This document shows, piece by piece, positions 34,660 through 46,946 of a stretch of DNA of 64,000 nucleotides. Source of the stretch: Heterotrichella gracilis (lineage: Eukaryota; Sar; Xanthophyceae; Tribonematales; Xanthonemataceae); the NCBI GenBank assembly GCA_032358255.1, contig JAULBX010002667.1, positions 1 to 64,000 on the forward strand, given 5' to 3'. The notes beneath the pieces are model-generated. The model did no database searches. It was not told the origin of the DNA and worked only from the letters and a program-made list of their open reading frames with translations. Each line of letters starts with the position of its first letter. Position 1 is the first letter of the stretch. Both the position numbers and the translations under genes were made by a program.

Positions 34660-36446
34660 GGTTTGTGGGCAAGGAGCTGCTGGCATAGTTTAGAAGTTAG
34701 GGCTTAGGGTTCGTGGACAAGACGCTGCTGGCATGGTTTAGGGCTTTGGGTTTAGGGTTTGTGGGCAAGAAGTTGCTGCTTGACTGGGCAGATGATGGGC
34801 GCCCCATACTGCTCTACTACGCGCCCCCTCATCTGCAAACTGGACGCGCCATACTGCTAGAAGCACAAGCTGCAGCAGCAATCACAGGTGCGCTTTTTAG
34901 CAGTGTGGGCTTAATAATATTGACCTGCCAGGCCATGCCAGGTGGCCCCCAAATGCCGATGTGCGCATCACTGTTTATCGCCGCTGCTATTGTGCCGTGA
35001 TTGCCCGCCAGTATGTGAGTGCCTGTATGCTTCTAGCAGTATTGTGTGAGGTGTGGTGTGGACCTCATGATCATGGGGTTTAGGGTTTTGAGCGCTAAAG
35101 ACCTCACTGCAGCCGCATGCATCACAGGTTGTGGATGTGCACTGTAGGAGCAGGCTGGAGTAGATTGAGCTTTAGCGCTTAACATTGAGAAGGTGGAGCA
35201 ACAATAACCCAGGCTGAGTCGACCTGCAGGGAGCTTGGTGCAGCAACCCAAGGAGTTTGAGCACTGGGAGCCAGGGCAGCGCTCTGCGATGTGTGGGATC
35301 GCTGGCGTGTGAAGCAGCAGCAGCTACAGCAGGCAGAGGCTAAATCCTGTTAGGTTTAGTGAAACAGCTGCATCAGAAAGAGCGCGTAGGAGCAGCTGAC
35401 GCTGTGTTCCAAACAGTGTGTTGACAAAGCCGTGTTCACAGAGTCTGTACACAGGTCAAGGTCGAGTGCCTGCCAACAGTTACTGTAGGTTGTGGCACTT
35501 CAATGCCGGCTGTGCTTTCATTCATTCTCCACCAGGAATCTCTCACATGCTGCTGTGCCCAGGCCATTTGCAAATACAGAAATTGTTACAACCAATAAAC
35601 TGGGAAGGTTTTCAACCTAGCGGGGAGCAATGGTTGGGCTGTACCCATATTTACCCAGCACCAAGGTCATGGAAAGGTACTGGTTCTACTTTTTTTAGGA
35701 ACGAAAAACGAAAGCTAGCAATGTCTAATGGTCTAGTGGGGGGTCAAGCGCTGGTGGGCTGGTTTCAGCTAAAACCCACCCACAGCAAGCATTGATGTGT
35801 GCAGTCAAAAAGGTGGCGCAGAAATCTCGTGCGCCCCCTGCCCGAAAAAGGCGGGCATAGAAAAATCATGTGCAGTGTAGCAAGAGCAATAAACTGTGCG
35901 TGTAAATACCACGAGCACCCAGCATACGCGAGAGGAATCAAATGCAGACTGCAGGGAGGCTGCATGCCTGGGTGCAATGTACCTATGGCTGAGGTGCACA
36001 TCCCAGCCGCCTAATCAATCATAGGCCTGCCAATTGCAGTCCATGGCACATGTGGTGTGCAACCAAAGGTTTCCACAGGCGCGGTCACCACAAACCCTAC
36101 AAAGAGACAATAGAGAAGGTGGCATGCCGTGCGAAGTCTGCAGCGCATTGCACCACATACCCCTTTATTCAGGCACAATATCCGATACAGGCCAATCCCG
36201 CGACCCCAGCCAACGACATATTTTGCCTGTGGCTCCGCCCGGGCTCCATCCGACCTGGGGGAGTGGCATATCAACCCCGTTCATCCTGCACACTTGCTGC
36301 CCTGCTGGGCGCGTAGCACGGGGCTGAGCTACCCCACTCCTCTGCCCCAAACCGAGCCAGGCATTACTGCTAGGAGCCCCTGACTGTACCGCCCACCTGA
36401 TCAGAGCGCGCGACGAGGCAGGCCCCGCCGGTTGCACCCCGCAAGC
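34660..36446. other. Convergent intergenic region
   Basis: About 1.8 kb separates the ATPase gene and the 3' end of BTA1. The first 120 bases hold three copies of a GTGGGCAAGGAGCTGCTGGC-type unit (about 34667, 34711 and 34761), the last running into an open frame to 35000 that may be a further ATPase exon. The rest has only short frames, with no RNA gene or mobile element that I can support. Confidence 0.45.
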
Positions 36447-39400
36447 TCACTTTGCCATGCGGGTTGCAACGTAGAAGGATGAGTACATGTTGACCCTGTC
36501 CATGTAGCCCTGGTCTGCCCGCTGCAGCTGCTGCACCTCAAAGCCTGCTGCCGCGATGATGGGCGCGTAGGGCGGGGACAACGCAGCGCTGCGCCAGATG
36601 ACCTTGCCGCCGGGCAGCACCTGGTGGGCCAGGGTGTCTGACAGGGAGCGCATGTAGCCCTCCTCCACCCAGTCCACGTGGTCCATCAGGATGACCTGCG
36701 GGGGAGGGGTTTCAGGGTTAGGGTTTGGGACTTAGGGTGTCCATGTACCCCTCCCCATGAGGAGGGGATAATGGGGATGGGTCATGTGACCTACCGCATC
36801 CTCAAGGTAGCAAACTAATAAAAGGACCCCTACTGTGGTTTTACTGCTTGTTTTAATTAGGTAATCAAATAGTACTAGCCCTATTACCCTAGGTTCGAAA
36901 GATGCCATGCCCACTACGCCACCCACCTTGGTGTACTTCCTTGCTGTAAGCGCATCCATGAAGGTGCCGCTGGTGACCTGTAGCCGGTCCACCGCCCCCG
37001 CCTTGAGCACCTCAAAGCCCTCCTTGGTGAGGTAGGAGGGGCAGTTGTCGCGCGCAAACTTGCCTGCGCAGGCGGGATTCAGGGTTTAGGGTGCCGCACA
37101 GAAATTTGAGGCGAGGTGGCAGGAGGCTGGGGGTTCAAGGTGGGGGGGAGAAGGAGGGGTCTGGTGCGGATGTTGGTGAGGAACAAAGTGGGAGAACCAG
37201 GTTGAAGTGTCGAGAAGGGAAGCCCATGCTGTGCTGCTGTATGCTGTTGGTTCGTAATCCAAGTGTGTATGCTGCTGGCGCATGATGGGCAGTCGTGTTC
37301 AATTTGCCCGTGAAGTTGAAGTAGAAGTACTTCTCCTTAGGGTTTAACGTTTAGGGTGTCGCGCACAAGCCTACCTGTGAGGCAGTTGAAGTAGAAGTAG
37401 TTGTCCTTGCGCACGTGCGAGGTCTGTGCCACCCCGTCCATGGTGCGGGCAAAGTATGAGGAGATGGTCACCCCGTCCTTCACAATGAGCTTGTATTGCT
37501 TGAAGGGAACGCCGCCGCCAAACCTGCGGGGTGGTGAGGGTGTGGGTGAGGAGGGCGGGCTAAATGCGTGCCCCAGAGTGATGTATCCACAGACAGTGCC
37601 CATGCGCAGGCAGGGGTGGTGGTCGTTGCCAGGTTACAATGTGGATTGCTGCCAGCAGGGTGCAAATGCGCCGACCATGTGCACCAATGCATCGCTGCAT
37701 CACTGCTTGTGCCATCTGGATAACATGGTCACTGAATTACATGTACCCCTCATCCAGCGTGCCAACTTTTAACCGTAAAATCCATAACCCATACCCCTAC
37801 ACCCTACAGGGACTGCACAACACAAATCTGCACCCACCCCGCCCCAACCTCCACACTAAACTGCCCACCATCACCACCACCACCGCCGCCGCCGCTATCC
37901 CCACCCCACTCACCACAGCATGAACCTGTTGAGGAACACCATGGTCAGGAAGCCCACCAGCGCCCGCACCAGCAGCCGGGGCCCGTTCTTCAGGAAGCGC
38001 ACAAGCCAGATGGACTCCCACACCTTCTTCTGCTCCTCCAGGGTGGGCGCGTAGGCCAGGCGCTGCACCGTGCGGGTCATGCCCATCATGGCCACGATCA
38101 GCTTCAGCATCCACACAACCTTGCCCTGTGGGGTGAGGCGGTGAGGGGTTAGTGGCCAGTAATAGTGAGAGGATGGAGGGAAGAATTTAATTTGCGAGAT
38201 GGCGGGAAGCGGCCCAGGCGCCCACTACCTATCACGCGCACCTGGCTGCACAACCGCTGCTCACAAATAAGGATATAATAAAGCTCCCGGCATGATGATG
38301 TGTAGATGCAACTGGCGCCATGCATCAAACGCGTCAAACCTCAAACTCAGTGCTATCCAAACCAACCGTATTCCCCATGCAACCCACCCCCCCTGCCCAC
38401 ACCAACCACGCACCATGCCCCCCTGGTAGTACAGCCCGTGCTTGAAGTAGCTGAGCCGCGTGCGCCAGAAGCTGAGGCTGGTTTGGCTGAGGAAGGGCGC
38501 CAGCTGGGTCTCAAACAGGCGCTCGATGTGCGGGTGGCGGCCCTCCCCAAACATGGCCCACACGTCCTCGTAGTCGAGTTGCCGGATGGCGACCTGCAGG
38601 GGGTGGGGTAGGGTTCAGATTTTATTGCTTTGTAGTCAAGCTGCCTGATGGCGATCTGCAGGGGGTGGGTGCGGGCGATGGCGGACGGATCGTTAAATAA
38701 AATGTGCACAGATCATCTTGGTACTTGCATGGATCTACAGCCCCACTAGCAGCGCCTCCCCCCCCACCCCTCTCACCACCACCGCCACCAGCACCGGCGC
38801 CAGCGCCCACCCACCCCTCCACCCACCTGCTTGAGCTCCAGCAGTGCCGATTGCGCAGGGTTGCAGTCCACGCTGACCACCGTCTTGGCCCCCTTGAGCG
38901 CAAGGTTGAGGGCGTTGCACCCACCCGATGTGAGCGTGAGGCACACGTCGTTGGGGTTGATGTGCAGCACCTGAGATAAACAGGGAGGAGGTGGGTCAGC
39001 ACTGCGGTTGTCATGCTACCATGCCACGCCATGCTGCGCAACCATGGGCCGCGGGCGCGCCGCTGGCAGAGCGAGGGCATGGTGGTGCAGCTCGGCAACT
39101 AGTTGGGCAGCAGGGTACGTGATCAGGGTGCAGAGGAAAGACCCTGAACAAGGGTTCTGCACCACAGGCGGGCGATTGTCCGCCAAGCTGTGAGGCATCC
39201 AGCCACCCACCCCCACCCTTCCCTGCGCACCTTCTCGTCAGGCCGTGGGTCCTCCCATGATTGCGTGTACAGGAAGGTTGGGGGGAAGAGCGGCGGCGCC
39301 TCCACCTTGTTCTCTGTGAACACGGTCTGCAGCTGGGGCACGTGGCCCAGCCACACGTAGAAGGGGGCGCGCAGGTAGGGCACGTAGGGAATGGAGCCCT

Positions 39401-41030
39401 GCAGGGGTCGGGGTTGGGGTTCAGTTGATGTGGGCCCAACAGCATATGGAGCCCCCGCCATCATCAGGGCCCATCAGGAAGTCTGCACCACCCCCGCCCC
39501 CACCGCAGAGGGGGTGGTGTGTACACGCCTGTGCGGGACGCCATTAGCCAAAAAACGGGTCCATTTACCAGCCCATGGCCACTCCCAGACGGGGTCTAGG
39601 GTTTAGGGTTTAGAGTTTACCTCGCTGTTGTACTCCCACACCCGCGACAGCGAGTGGTCCAGGTAGTTGCGGCGCTCGGGGCCCAGGTCAATGTTGTCGA
39701 CGTCGAAGATGGACCTGCGCGGGTGGAAGGGGGTGGGTGGAGGTAGAGGGGGTTGCGGGCAGGCTGGTTCTATCTACACGAGCGAGGCAGAAACTGCAGT
39801 GGGGATCACGAGGCGCAGCGGGTGACCAAGACCCTGGCCAGGTCTCTGCCCCACGTGACAGTTGCTGTTCTAGCTTGCCCCTGCCGCAGTCACCATCCCA
39901 GTTAGGTTTAGGGGTTGAAGCCCCACCTCCAGAAGAAGCGCCTGAACCAGGTCATCTGGCGCAGGGGCAGGTCGTACTTTCCAGACACAAAGAAGTCAGC
40001 CACACCCAGCAGACCCTCCTCCTTGTCAAGGTAGCTGATTGCCTTGTCCACCGCAGCGTTGAAGGGAGGGATCACTGCGAGGAAGAAAGGGGGGAGAACA
40101 CGTGAGGCGGGTGTGGGGCAGTGGGGGGTACATGCATACACATTGGGGGTGCCTGCGCCCCCCTCCCAACCCCTTTCCAACTTTCTGGGATGGCACCACA
40201 GCCACGATGATCAGGCACCCCACAGCTTGAATATGGCTTAAACATATATCTTGGTTTTCCTGGCTGTGGCACAGGACACAGGGACGCTGCACAACCCCAG
40301 GAGAGGGCAAGGAGGTGCACGTACTGGAGAGGGAGTAGGAGAAGGTCACCAGCGTTGCCTGCTCCTCTGGGGGGTGGAACTCGCAGGCGTCGCCCTCTAT
40401 CACCTTGACGTTCTTCAGCCCCTTCTCGGCGAACTTTTTGCGTGACTGCTCGCACAGCGAGTGGCACAGATCAACCACGTAGATGGCGCTGAACTTGCTC
40501 AGGTCGATGTACTCGGCCATCATCAGCACGTTCTCCTGCAAAAGCACCAGAGATCGAGGTCGGTTTGAGCCGGTTTGTGTGTTATAAACGCATACTGAGT
40601 TGCTCAGGCTGGTGGTGCAGCAATCATCCACTTACTCCTGTGCCACCGCCCAGGTCCACCCACACCATGTCGCTCTTGTTCTGCAACCGTGCAGCGCATG
40701 CAGCAAGCATAGGCTTCCTGCCCCACAGGAAGTTCTGCCTGAACTTGTCATCTGCACGCAAACAGGACCGTCAGTGGGTGCCGCAGCTTCGGCAGAAGCT
40801 GCCAGAAGTTGCAGAGTCAAAATCCGGGGCTTACAGGCGTGGGCTTGAGGGGCGTAAAAGTGCTCCAATCTGGCCGCATGATCGTCTCCCTTGGGCTTGT
40901 TGAACCAGATGGACTTGAGCACTGTGAGGTCATCCTTCACGCTGTCCAGTCTGTTGAGGTTCTTCAACGACTTGAACCTCCTGACGAGTCCATTGCCGCC
41001 GACAGGGCGAGCATCTCCCCCACCACCCAT
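36447..41030 (-). CDS. BTA1: Betaine lipid synthase (DGTS synthase), bifunctional
   Basis: Makes diacylglyceryl-trimethylhomoserine from diacylglycerol and S-adenosylmethionine, a membrane lipid that replaces phosphatidylcholine in many algae. Twelve exons with fully consistent phases are 40835-41030, 40636-40751, 40325-40535, 39927-40074, 39621-39714, 39231-39398, 38827-38970, 38414-38593, 37914-38125, 37375-37523, 36927-37063 and 36447-36695: 2004 bases, 667 aa. The N-terminal half has the SAM-binding motif VWVDLGGGTG (around residues 95-104) of a BtaB-like N-methyltransferase. The C-terminal half (LYTQSWEDPRPDE, LTSGGCNALNL, then VILMDHVDWV) is the BtaA-like 3-amino-3-carboxypropyl transferase (DUF3419). 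This is the methyltransferase-first order I recall for Chlamydomonas BTA1. The ATG at 41030 starts MGGGGDARPVGG; there is no obvious plastid signal, and the enzyme is expected at the endoplasmic reticulum. Introns carry copies of exon edges (near 38640 and 37313). Confidence 0.95.
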
Positions 41031-43205
41031 CTTGAATTCAGATCACTCGGGAAAAAACGACCCGGCTTCTCCACTCGACGCTTCCCAACGAAACACAAGG
41101 GCTGTAGATCAGACGATCCTCACTCGCATGCGCCTGTTTGTGGGTGGGAATAGCGACGCTAACGGCGCAAAGAGTTGCTAAGAACGAACACTTTCTGTCG
41201 GGCACAGAGGCTGCACTTGAAGGAAAATTTGAATGGGGGCGCATCTCTAATCGAATATGCTCTGAGCAGCTTCCCGCCATTTTGCAACAGTGCCTTTCCC
41301 ACCAGGAGTAAATCATATGATCAAGCACAGCAAGCTCAGCTTGAGCACTATGTTGTCAGTGTCACTCTACGCGCAAGTGGTGGGGAAACCATGGTGGGCA
41401 GATTGGGACATGCCGTTGTTGGACGTTCACTTCGTGTGTGGGTTGCCGCTGGGTGTCAACTTTCCCAGGCGTTATTCCTGGACACAGCTACGACAGTGTA
41501 TATGCTGTTGGCTGCAAGCTTCAGGTTCACCCACTGCCGCGGAGGCATCACCCTTGCCAGCTATGCCTTGCCATGCTAGGGGGATACTGTCTGCACATGA
41601 CTGCAACTTACTGGCATATAGACACTGAGCAGCCCTAGGCAAGGCCAGTCCTTGAAACTTCACACCCAGCTAGACAGGATGCATCGAAAGTGCTGGACCT
41701 GTCTGTGCAACTATTGACTTTCACACTGCAAGTACGCCATGCCATCCCTCAAGTATGCCATACCTCAGTCAAGTGGTTCAGTGACACTGTGAGATAAGTT
41801 TACACAACCCCACTTCTTTTTAGGGGATTCGGTGAAGCCTGTACCGTGGTTTGAGGGCAACTGTCAGGATCTGCAATGCCCATTTAGGAGGGCATTGGCG
41901 CCAAGTTTGATTGACGGTTTTGCAGATTGTTGACGCAGAACTATCAGTAGAACAGAATTTCTGTCAGGACTCCTGGATCCAACATACATGCACAAGGGTC
42001 TCTGGACGGTTCTCATCCTGTGAGCAACCATAAACAGCCGCTGCCAAGTTAGCTAGGATGGGATGGCTCCTATTTGCCAAAGCTAACACACAAAATAATA
42101 ATAATTTTAAACAACCATGCTGCCTAGATGTGCTCAGAAAACGGTTGCTGTTGTGGGCACCAAGGCTTATGTGACATAGGCCGCAACAACTCCAATCCAC
42201 ACGCCCATCAACAACAAAGAAAAAGAAAAAAGATGGGCATTTTTTGGCCCTAGCGGAGTAATATGCATGAAAACACCGGAGAGTTGCACCTCCTCCCGAC
42301 CGGCCAAAAACTGCCCCACCCACTTCACCGATAAAGCTCGAGTGAAAGGGTGAACTTCAATCAACGACACTTTCCAACACTCTTGGGTGCACTTTGAGCC
42401 TGCGTTGTTGCGTCGGTGTCCTGCTGAAACACCTGGATCAAGCGCTCTGCTTCGCCCACTTCCCACTCCACCCCCAGTTTAAACTGTGGCCAAGGGTCCC
42501 GCCCCCACTGCATCCCCTCTTCCAACCTGCAAGGTACGCCGAACCCTTCCCTGATTCACGCTCCAATCTCGACACAGTGGCACCAATGCTCAGTCGTTCT
42601 GCTAGAACGCTGCTAGCCTCCCGCCGACCCAAATTTGTCTCTTCCCCCCACTCGAGCCGAGTGCATGCAAGGGCACTGGTAGCGTGTGCCGCCATATGGA
42701 GGCGTTGTTTAGTTCATCTTATGGTTTAGAACATAATATGTGTGGAGTTTCGGTGTTTAACAAGTACACGGGGTTGCTATGAGTTGGGCTGCCAGGGGCT
42801 GCGGATAGGGCAAGCAGCGCTGGTGCTTGGTGCATGCAAGCAATACAAACCCTGTGCCCCTTGTTGCGTCACGGAACTCCCGTCGGTTTCCTTTCTACAC
42901 TCTTTTCGACTTGATCCAAGCGTGCCAACCCAACAATGCTTGCCGACGATAACGGTTGTTTAAACCTGCATTGAGGGCTCCTCGGCTATCAGTCACCCCC
43001 CATTGTCACGTGCATACAACCACCAACGCCCCCTTTCAACGCCTGCACACTGCCACACACGCTTCGCATACCCTGCATATTGCTACTGAGCCTGGTGTAG
43101 CGTCTGATCCGTTCGTGTTCTGCCCTCAGGATAGCGCTTGGGAAGTAACCCTCGCTGCCCACGACTCACGCTCGTCCAGCCCCACCCCACCCCACCACCC
43201 GCACG
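41031..43205. other. Divergent intergenic region between BTA1 and a small acidic gene
   Basis: About 2.2 kb should hold the 5' flanks of both neighbours. Several overlapping open frames exist but show no family, no consistent splice chain and no strand preference. I see no repeat, RNA gene or mobile element that I can support. Confidence 0.4.
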
Positions 43206-45434
43206 ATGAAGAAGTTCTTCAGCCGCAAGGGGAAGAAGGACCTGGAGTACGAGTACGAGGAGGAGGAAGGGTGAGTCGCACACACTTCCCTGGGCAAGGA
43301 CTCTTGCATAGGGGCTTGATTGCCGTGCCCAACCTGTGTCACTGACATGGGCCAGTTTCCCCCCTTATCCAAGCGGGCACTACTGCTTTCTATAAGCTTT
43401 ACTGTTGCTGGAAGCTGCCCGGGTTCTGGGCGGTAACAAAGACTCAACACTCGTTCTTAGCCTGGGTTTTACTGCAGCACCGCCCCACACACCGTACTCC
43501 CCCCTTATCTGCACCACACCCACCCACCCATGGTTATACCCACAGCTGCTCCCACCCACCACCACCACTTGTTTATGCCCCCCGACACCCCACCCACCCA
43601 CCCACCGCCGTTTCCACCCCTATCCCCACCCACCACCCACCGCGCCTTTCACCCCACACTGTGGGCCACAGCCACCAGGAGTGAGAAGTGTAGCGACGAA
43701 CAGTCCTAAACCCTATACCCTAGCTCGCCGCCACCTGTTCAACCCTATGTTCACACCATTGCCACCAGGAGTCGCCCTATAAGGAAACCCTCCTCCGAGG
43801 AAGGAAACCACCTCTTGAGATACTCTAAACCCTACCCCCCAACACACACATACCCAACACACATGCTAAGCTCCTCGTCGCCTGTTATCCTCCCCTGCTG
43901 CTCACACCCATACGTACCCATTGCATACATACTAAACCACCCATACCTACCCACCACATACAGACTTACCCATACTCACCCATCCATACTAACCCCCTTG
44001 CCACCAGGACCGAGAAGGCCAGCGCCGAGGAGTCCTCCGACGAGGAAACGTCATCTGAGGAAGAATCCTCCTCGGAAGAAGCCTCCGACGAGGAATCCTC
44101 GGTCGCATCCGACGAATCCGACGATGAGGAAGTAGTCCCAGCAGCCCCCGTGCCCGCGGCAGCCGCAGGCAAGAAGGGTGCAAAGGTGGCCCCCGCCACC
44201 ACCATCACCAAAACCACCTCCGCCAAGGTGGTGTCTGCGCTCCAGACCCCCCAGAAGCAGGCGGTGGTGAAGAGCTTCTCCATGGGGGCCAAGGGGGGGA
44301 GGTTCGGGGACAGCGCCTCGGCCTCACCTGAGGTTAGTAAAGCGCCTCGCGCGGAGGCGGAGGTGGGGGCGCAGGAGGATGGCTTCACGCCAAAGGTGCG
44401 GGGGGCCGCTGCGGGGGTTATGGTTTGTTAGGGTTTAGAGTTTAGCTCTAGGGTGGAGGAACGTGGACAAGGGGTGATCTGCAGGAGGAGGGCTTGACTT
44501 TTTCTTATTAAAAAATAAAAAATAAATTTGAAGTATTCTTTGATAAGCTTTTGATGAAGGTGGTGGGGGTTGGGTGCGCTGGGGGAGGCGTAGGGATTAG
44601 GACTTCCTAGTAATATTGCGTGTTGTGGGGCAAGTCCATGCATGGTACTGCATTAGGATTTTGTTTTGGTCATACTGCCTTGTGTGCTGTGAGCCATCTT
44701 ATTTCTTGGTTCAGTCAGTACCACACACCTGTGAATCGGAGGGGATGCATTGCTAGCACCCTGGTGTGCCAGCGGGTGCATGTTGTTTGTATCCAGTCAG
44801 TATTCTGCATGCCCACGTGTTGTTAACGCCTTGTTCCCCCCATTTTCAGCAGAAGTCCAGCAGCGGCCCCTTCCGCCTGATGACTGCTGAGCGCGCCGAG
44901 TCCTGGAGCCAGAGGAAGCCGCTGCCACCCTCAACAGACGACAAGGAGCTGCAGGAGGTGCGCCAGAAACCCTAAACCCTAGGTTTGAACCCTAAACCCT
45001 AATCTCCTGGAGCTGCGAGCGGTGGAGGGAAGTCCTAGGATTTATGCCGGGTTGTTGCAGCACAGCATGTTTGGATTTTTAGCTGAGTCGTACGCTGTGC
45101 ATTCCCTCCCTGTGCAGGGTTCAGGGTATACGTTTAGGGTTAAAGCCTAAGGAGACCTGAGCAACCAATGCTATCCTGAGTGGGCATCTTGCCCTTTCAG
45201 CCGTGCATGCGTGGCATTTGGATTGCTCGAAACCTGGAAGGATGGCATGTCCAGAGGCGGCCTGTGCTGGAGGCCGACGGGTAAAAAACCCTAAATTCTT
45301 CACCCTAAACCCTAAGCAAGTCGCTGACCCCTTGCTCCACGTCGTTGTTTCTGCAGGTCCAGGCAGGTGCCGAGAAGCTGGCTGTGACCCTGTCAGAGGC
45401 CGACAAGCGCCTGAAGCGCATCCTCAACTTCTAA
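43206..45434 (+). CDS. Small acidic, disordered protein of unknown function
   Basis: Four exons agree in phase: 43206-43270, 44008-44332 (or 44395), 44850-44957 and 45357-45434, giving 191 aa (212 with the longer second exon). The start, MKKFFSRKGKKD, is basic. It is followed by a Glu/Ser-rich acidic stretch (about residues 15-60), an Ala/Lys/Thr linker, and a more ordered C-terminus (FRLMTAERAESWSQRKPL ... LSEADKRLKRILNF). The two possible donors of exon 2 are both in phase, so alternative splicing is plausible. I do not recognise a domain. The composition fits a nuclear, ribosome-associated or chaperone-like protein, but that is only inference. Introns 3 and 4 contain CCCTAAA tracts. Confidence 0.65.
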
Positions 45435-46946
45435 GCAACGAAAGGGGTGGAGCAGTTGGGCAAATGCACCAGCCAGATCTGAAGTGGTTGAAGTGGTTGG
45501 GCGAACAAAAAGTTCCAACATGACGGCAGCTCGGATTGGGGGTTCAGCAGGCGTTGTTCGGTCTCTGGTGTGTTGAATACCGTAGGCGACAGCAGGTACA
45601 CACGGGTTTCTGCACCAGGGAATAGGGGTTGCACCAAGTTGAGTGCAGCCCAGCAGGATGGGGTGCGGACAGGTGACTTTCAGATTTTATTTGCAGCAAA
45701 GGGTCGTAGGGAGATGCTGAGGATGGATGCAGCCTGGTATTCTCCCGACAGCGGGTTTGATAGGATATTCATTGACAGAAGAGCTGCATGGGGCAAGGGT
45801 GTAGGGCCTTCACCTAGAGGGCTGTGTAGGGTTAAGGGTTTGGGCCTTCACGGGGGATGTTCCGGGGCGCCTTGCAAGCAGGATGGGTGCGCGTGCCAGC
45901 CAGTGCCAGCACACCACGTCTCAGTCCTGGGGTTTATTTGGGGGGATGCAGCGGTTGACATGACATTGCATTACATTGCCCACCACCTCTTAGCACAGCC
46001 ACTTGGCCACATGGGTGATATGGGGATGTGCCATTGGGCAACTAGAGCAGGGTAACTGATTGCAAGCTGGGGGGTTGTTTGGGGGGATGCAGGAGTATAT
46101 CGCTGCTTGCCCACCACCTATTAGCACAGGCTTAGGGCACAGTAGGCTATGTGCCAGTGGATGATTAGAGCAGGGTAACTGATTGCAAGCTTATGACAGG
46201 CAAGGAGCCTTTGTCTTTACGCCGACTGACAGAACGTTTGTTTTTATATTGACGTATACATAGCGCCGCAAGCTGGGTGTAGACAAGAATTTAGCCTGTG
46301 TAGCAAGCAGCAAAAAGGTTCCGAGACCGGCACACCCATATGGTGCACTCGTGAATCCAGACTTAGGTTGCCTTCTAGGTGATGATAGGCGAACTGTGTG
46401 TTGGATTTGCCCCGCAAACTTGACCCTAGACTAGGGTTTGCTTCAGCCTGATGTGATTTTATTTCTGTCGAGCACATTGCACCCAGACTTTGTTTTCAGC
46501 AATGTTGTGCAACACTTCTATTGTAATATGGACAACAAACAACAACGGAAGTGGGTTTGCTGTTCAGTGCACTGTTAGAAGTGGTCAAGGGGGAAAATGT
46601 GTCGCCATTCCTACAATGCCCCACAATGCATGCATATAAACCTCCGACAGTGACTCCTTCACATAGCGACACTAGTTAAAGCGGCCTTAAAAGCCAACGA
46701 TGATTAAAAAGAGCAGCTGATTGCTACAGTGGTTCACGTCGTCTTGTGTGCATTCTCCACCGGGTTGTTTCGAAGGGGGTTTCTGCACTGCTTTGCCAAC
46801 CGGTATTGGGTATAAAGGTGGTGTGCAAAGGTGGCTGATCCAGAGAACGAACAAAGGCTGCTGAACGTGCAAAAACTCCCTGTTTCCTCTTCTCATTCTG
46901 GTTCGTACGAGATGTAGGTTTGTAGCCCGGCCATGTCTAGTCTGGC
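45435..46946. other. Intergenic region with a 140-bp duplicated segment
   Basis: About 1.5 kb between two plus-strand genes. A segment at about 45935-46068 (GGGGATGCAG ... GCCCACCACCTCTTAGCACAG ... AACTGATTGCAAGCT) is repeated at about 46078-46192. No gene is supported. The 3' UTR of the acidic protein and the promoter of the carrier should lie here. Confidence 0.5.

Noticed and set aside
38704-38979. Plus-strand frame over BTA1 exon 7
   Set aside because: It is antisense to a conserved exon (LTSGGCNALNL on the minus strand).
40026-40631. A 201-codon minus-strand frame across BTA1 exons 3 and 4
   Set aside because: It includes an intron read through; splice sites and phase show two separate exons.
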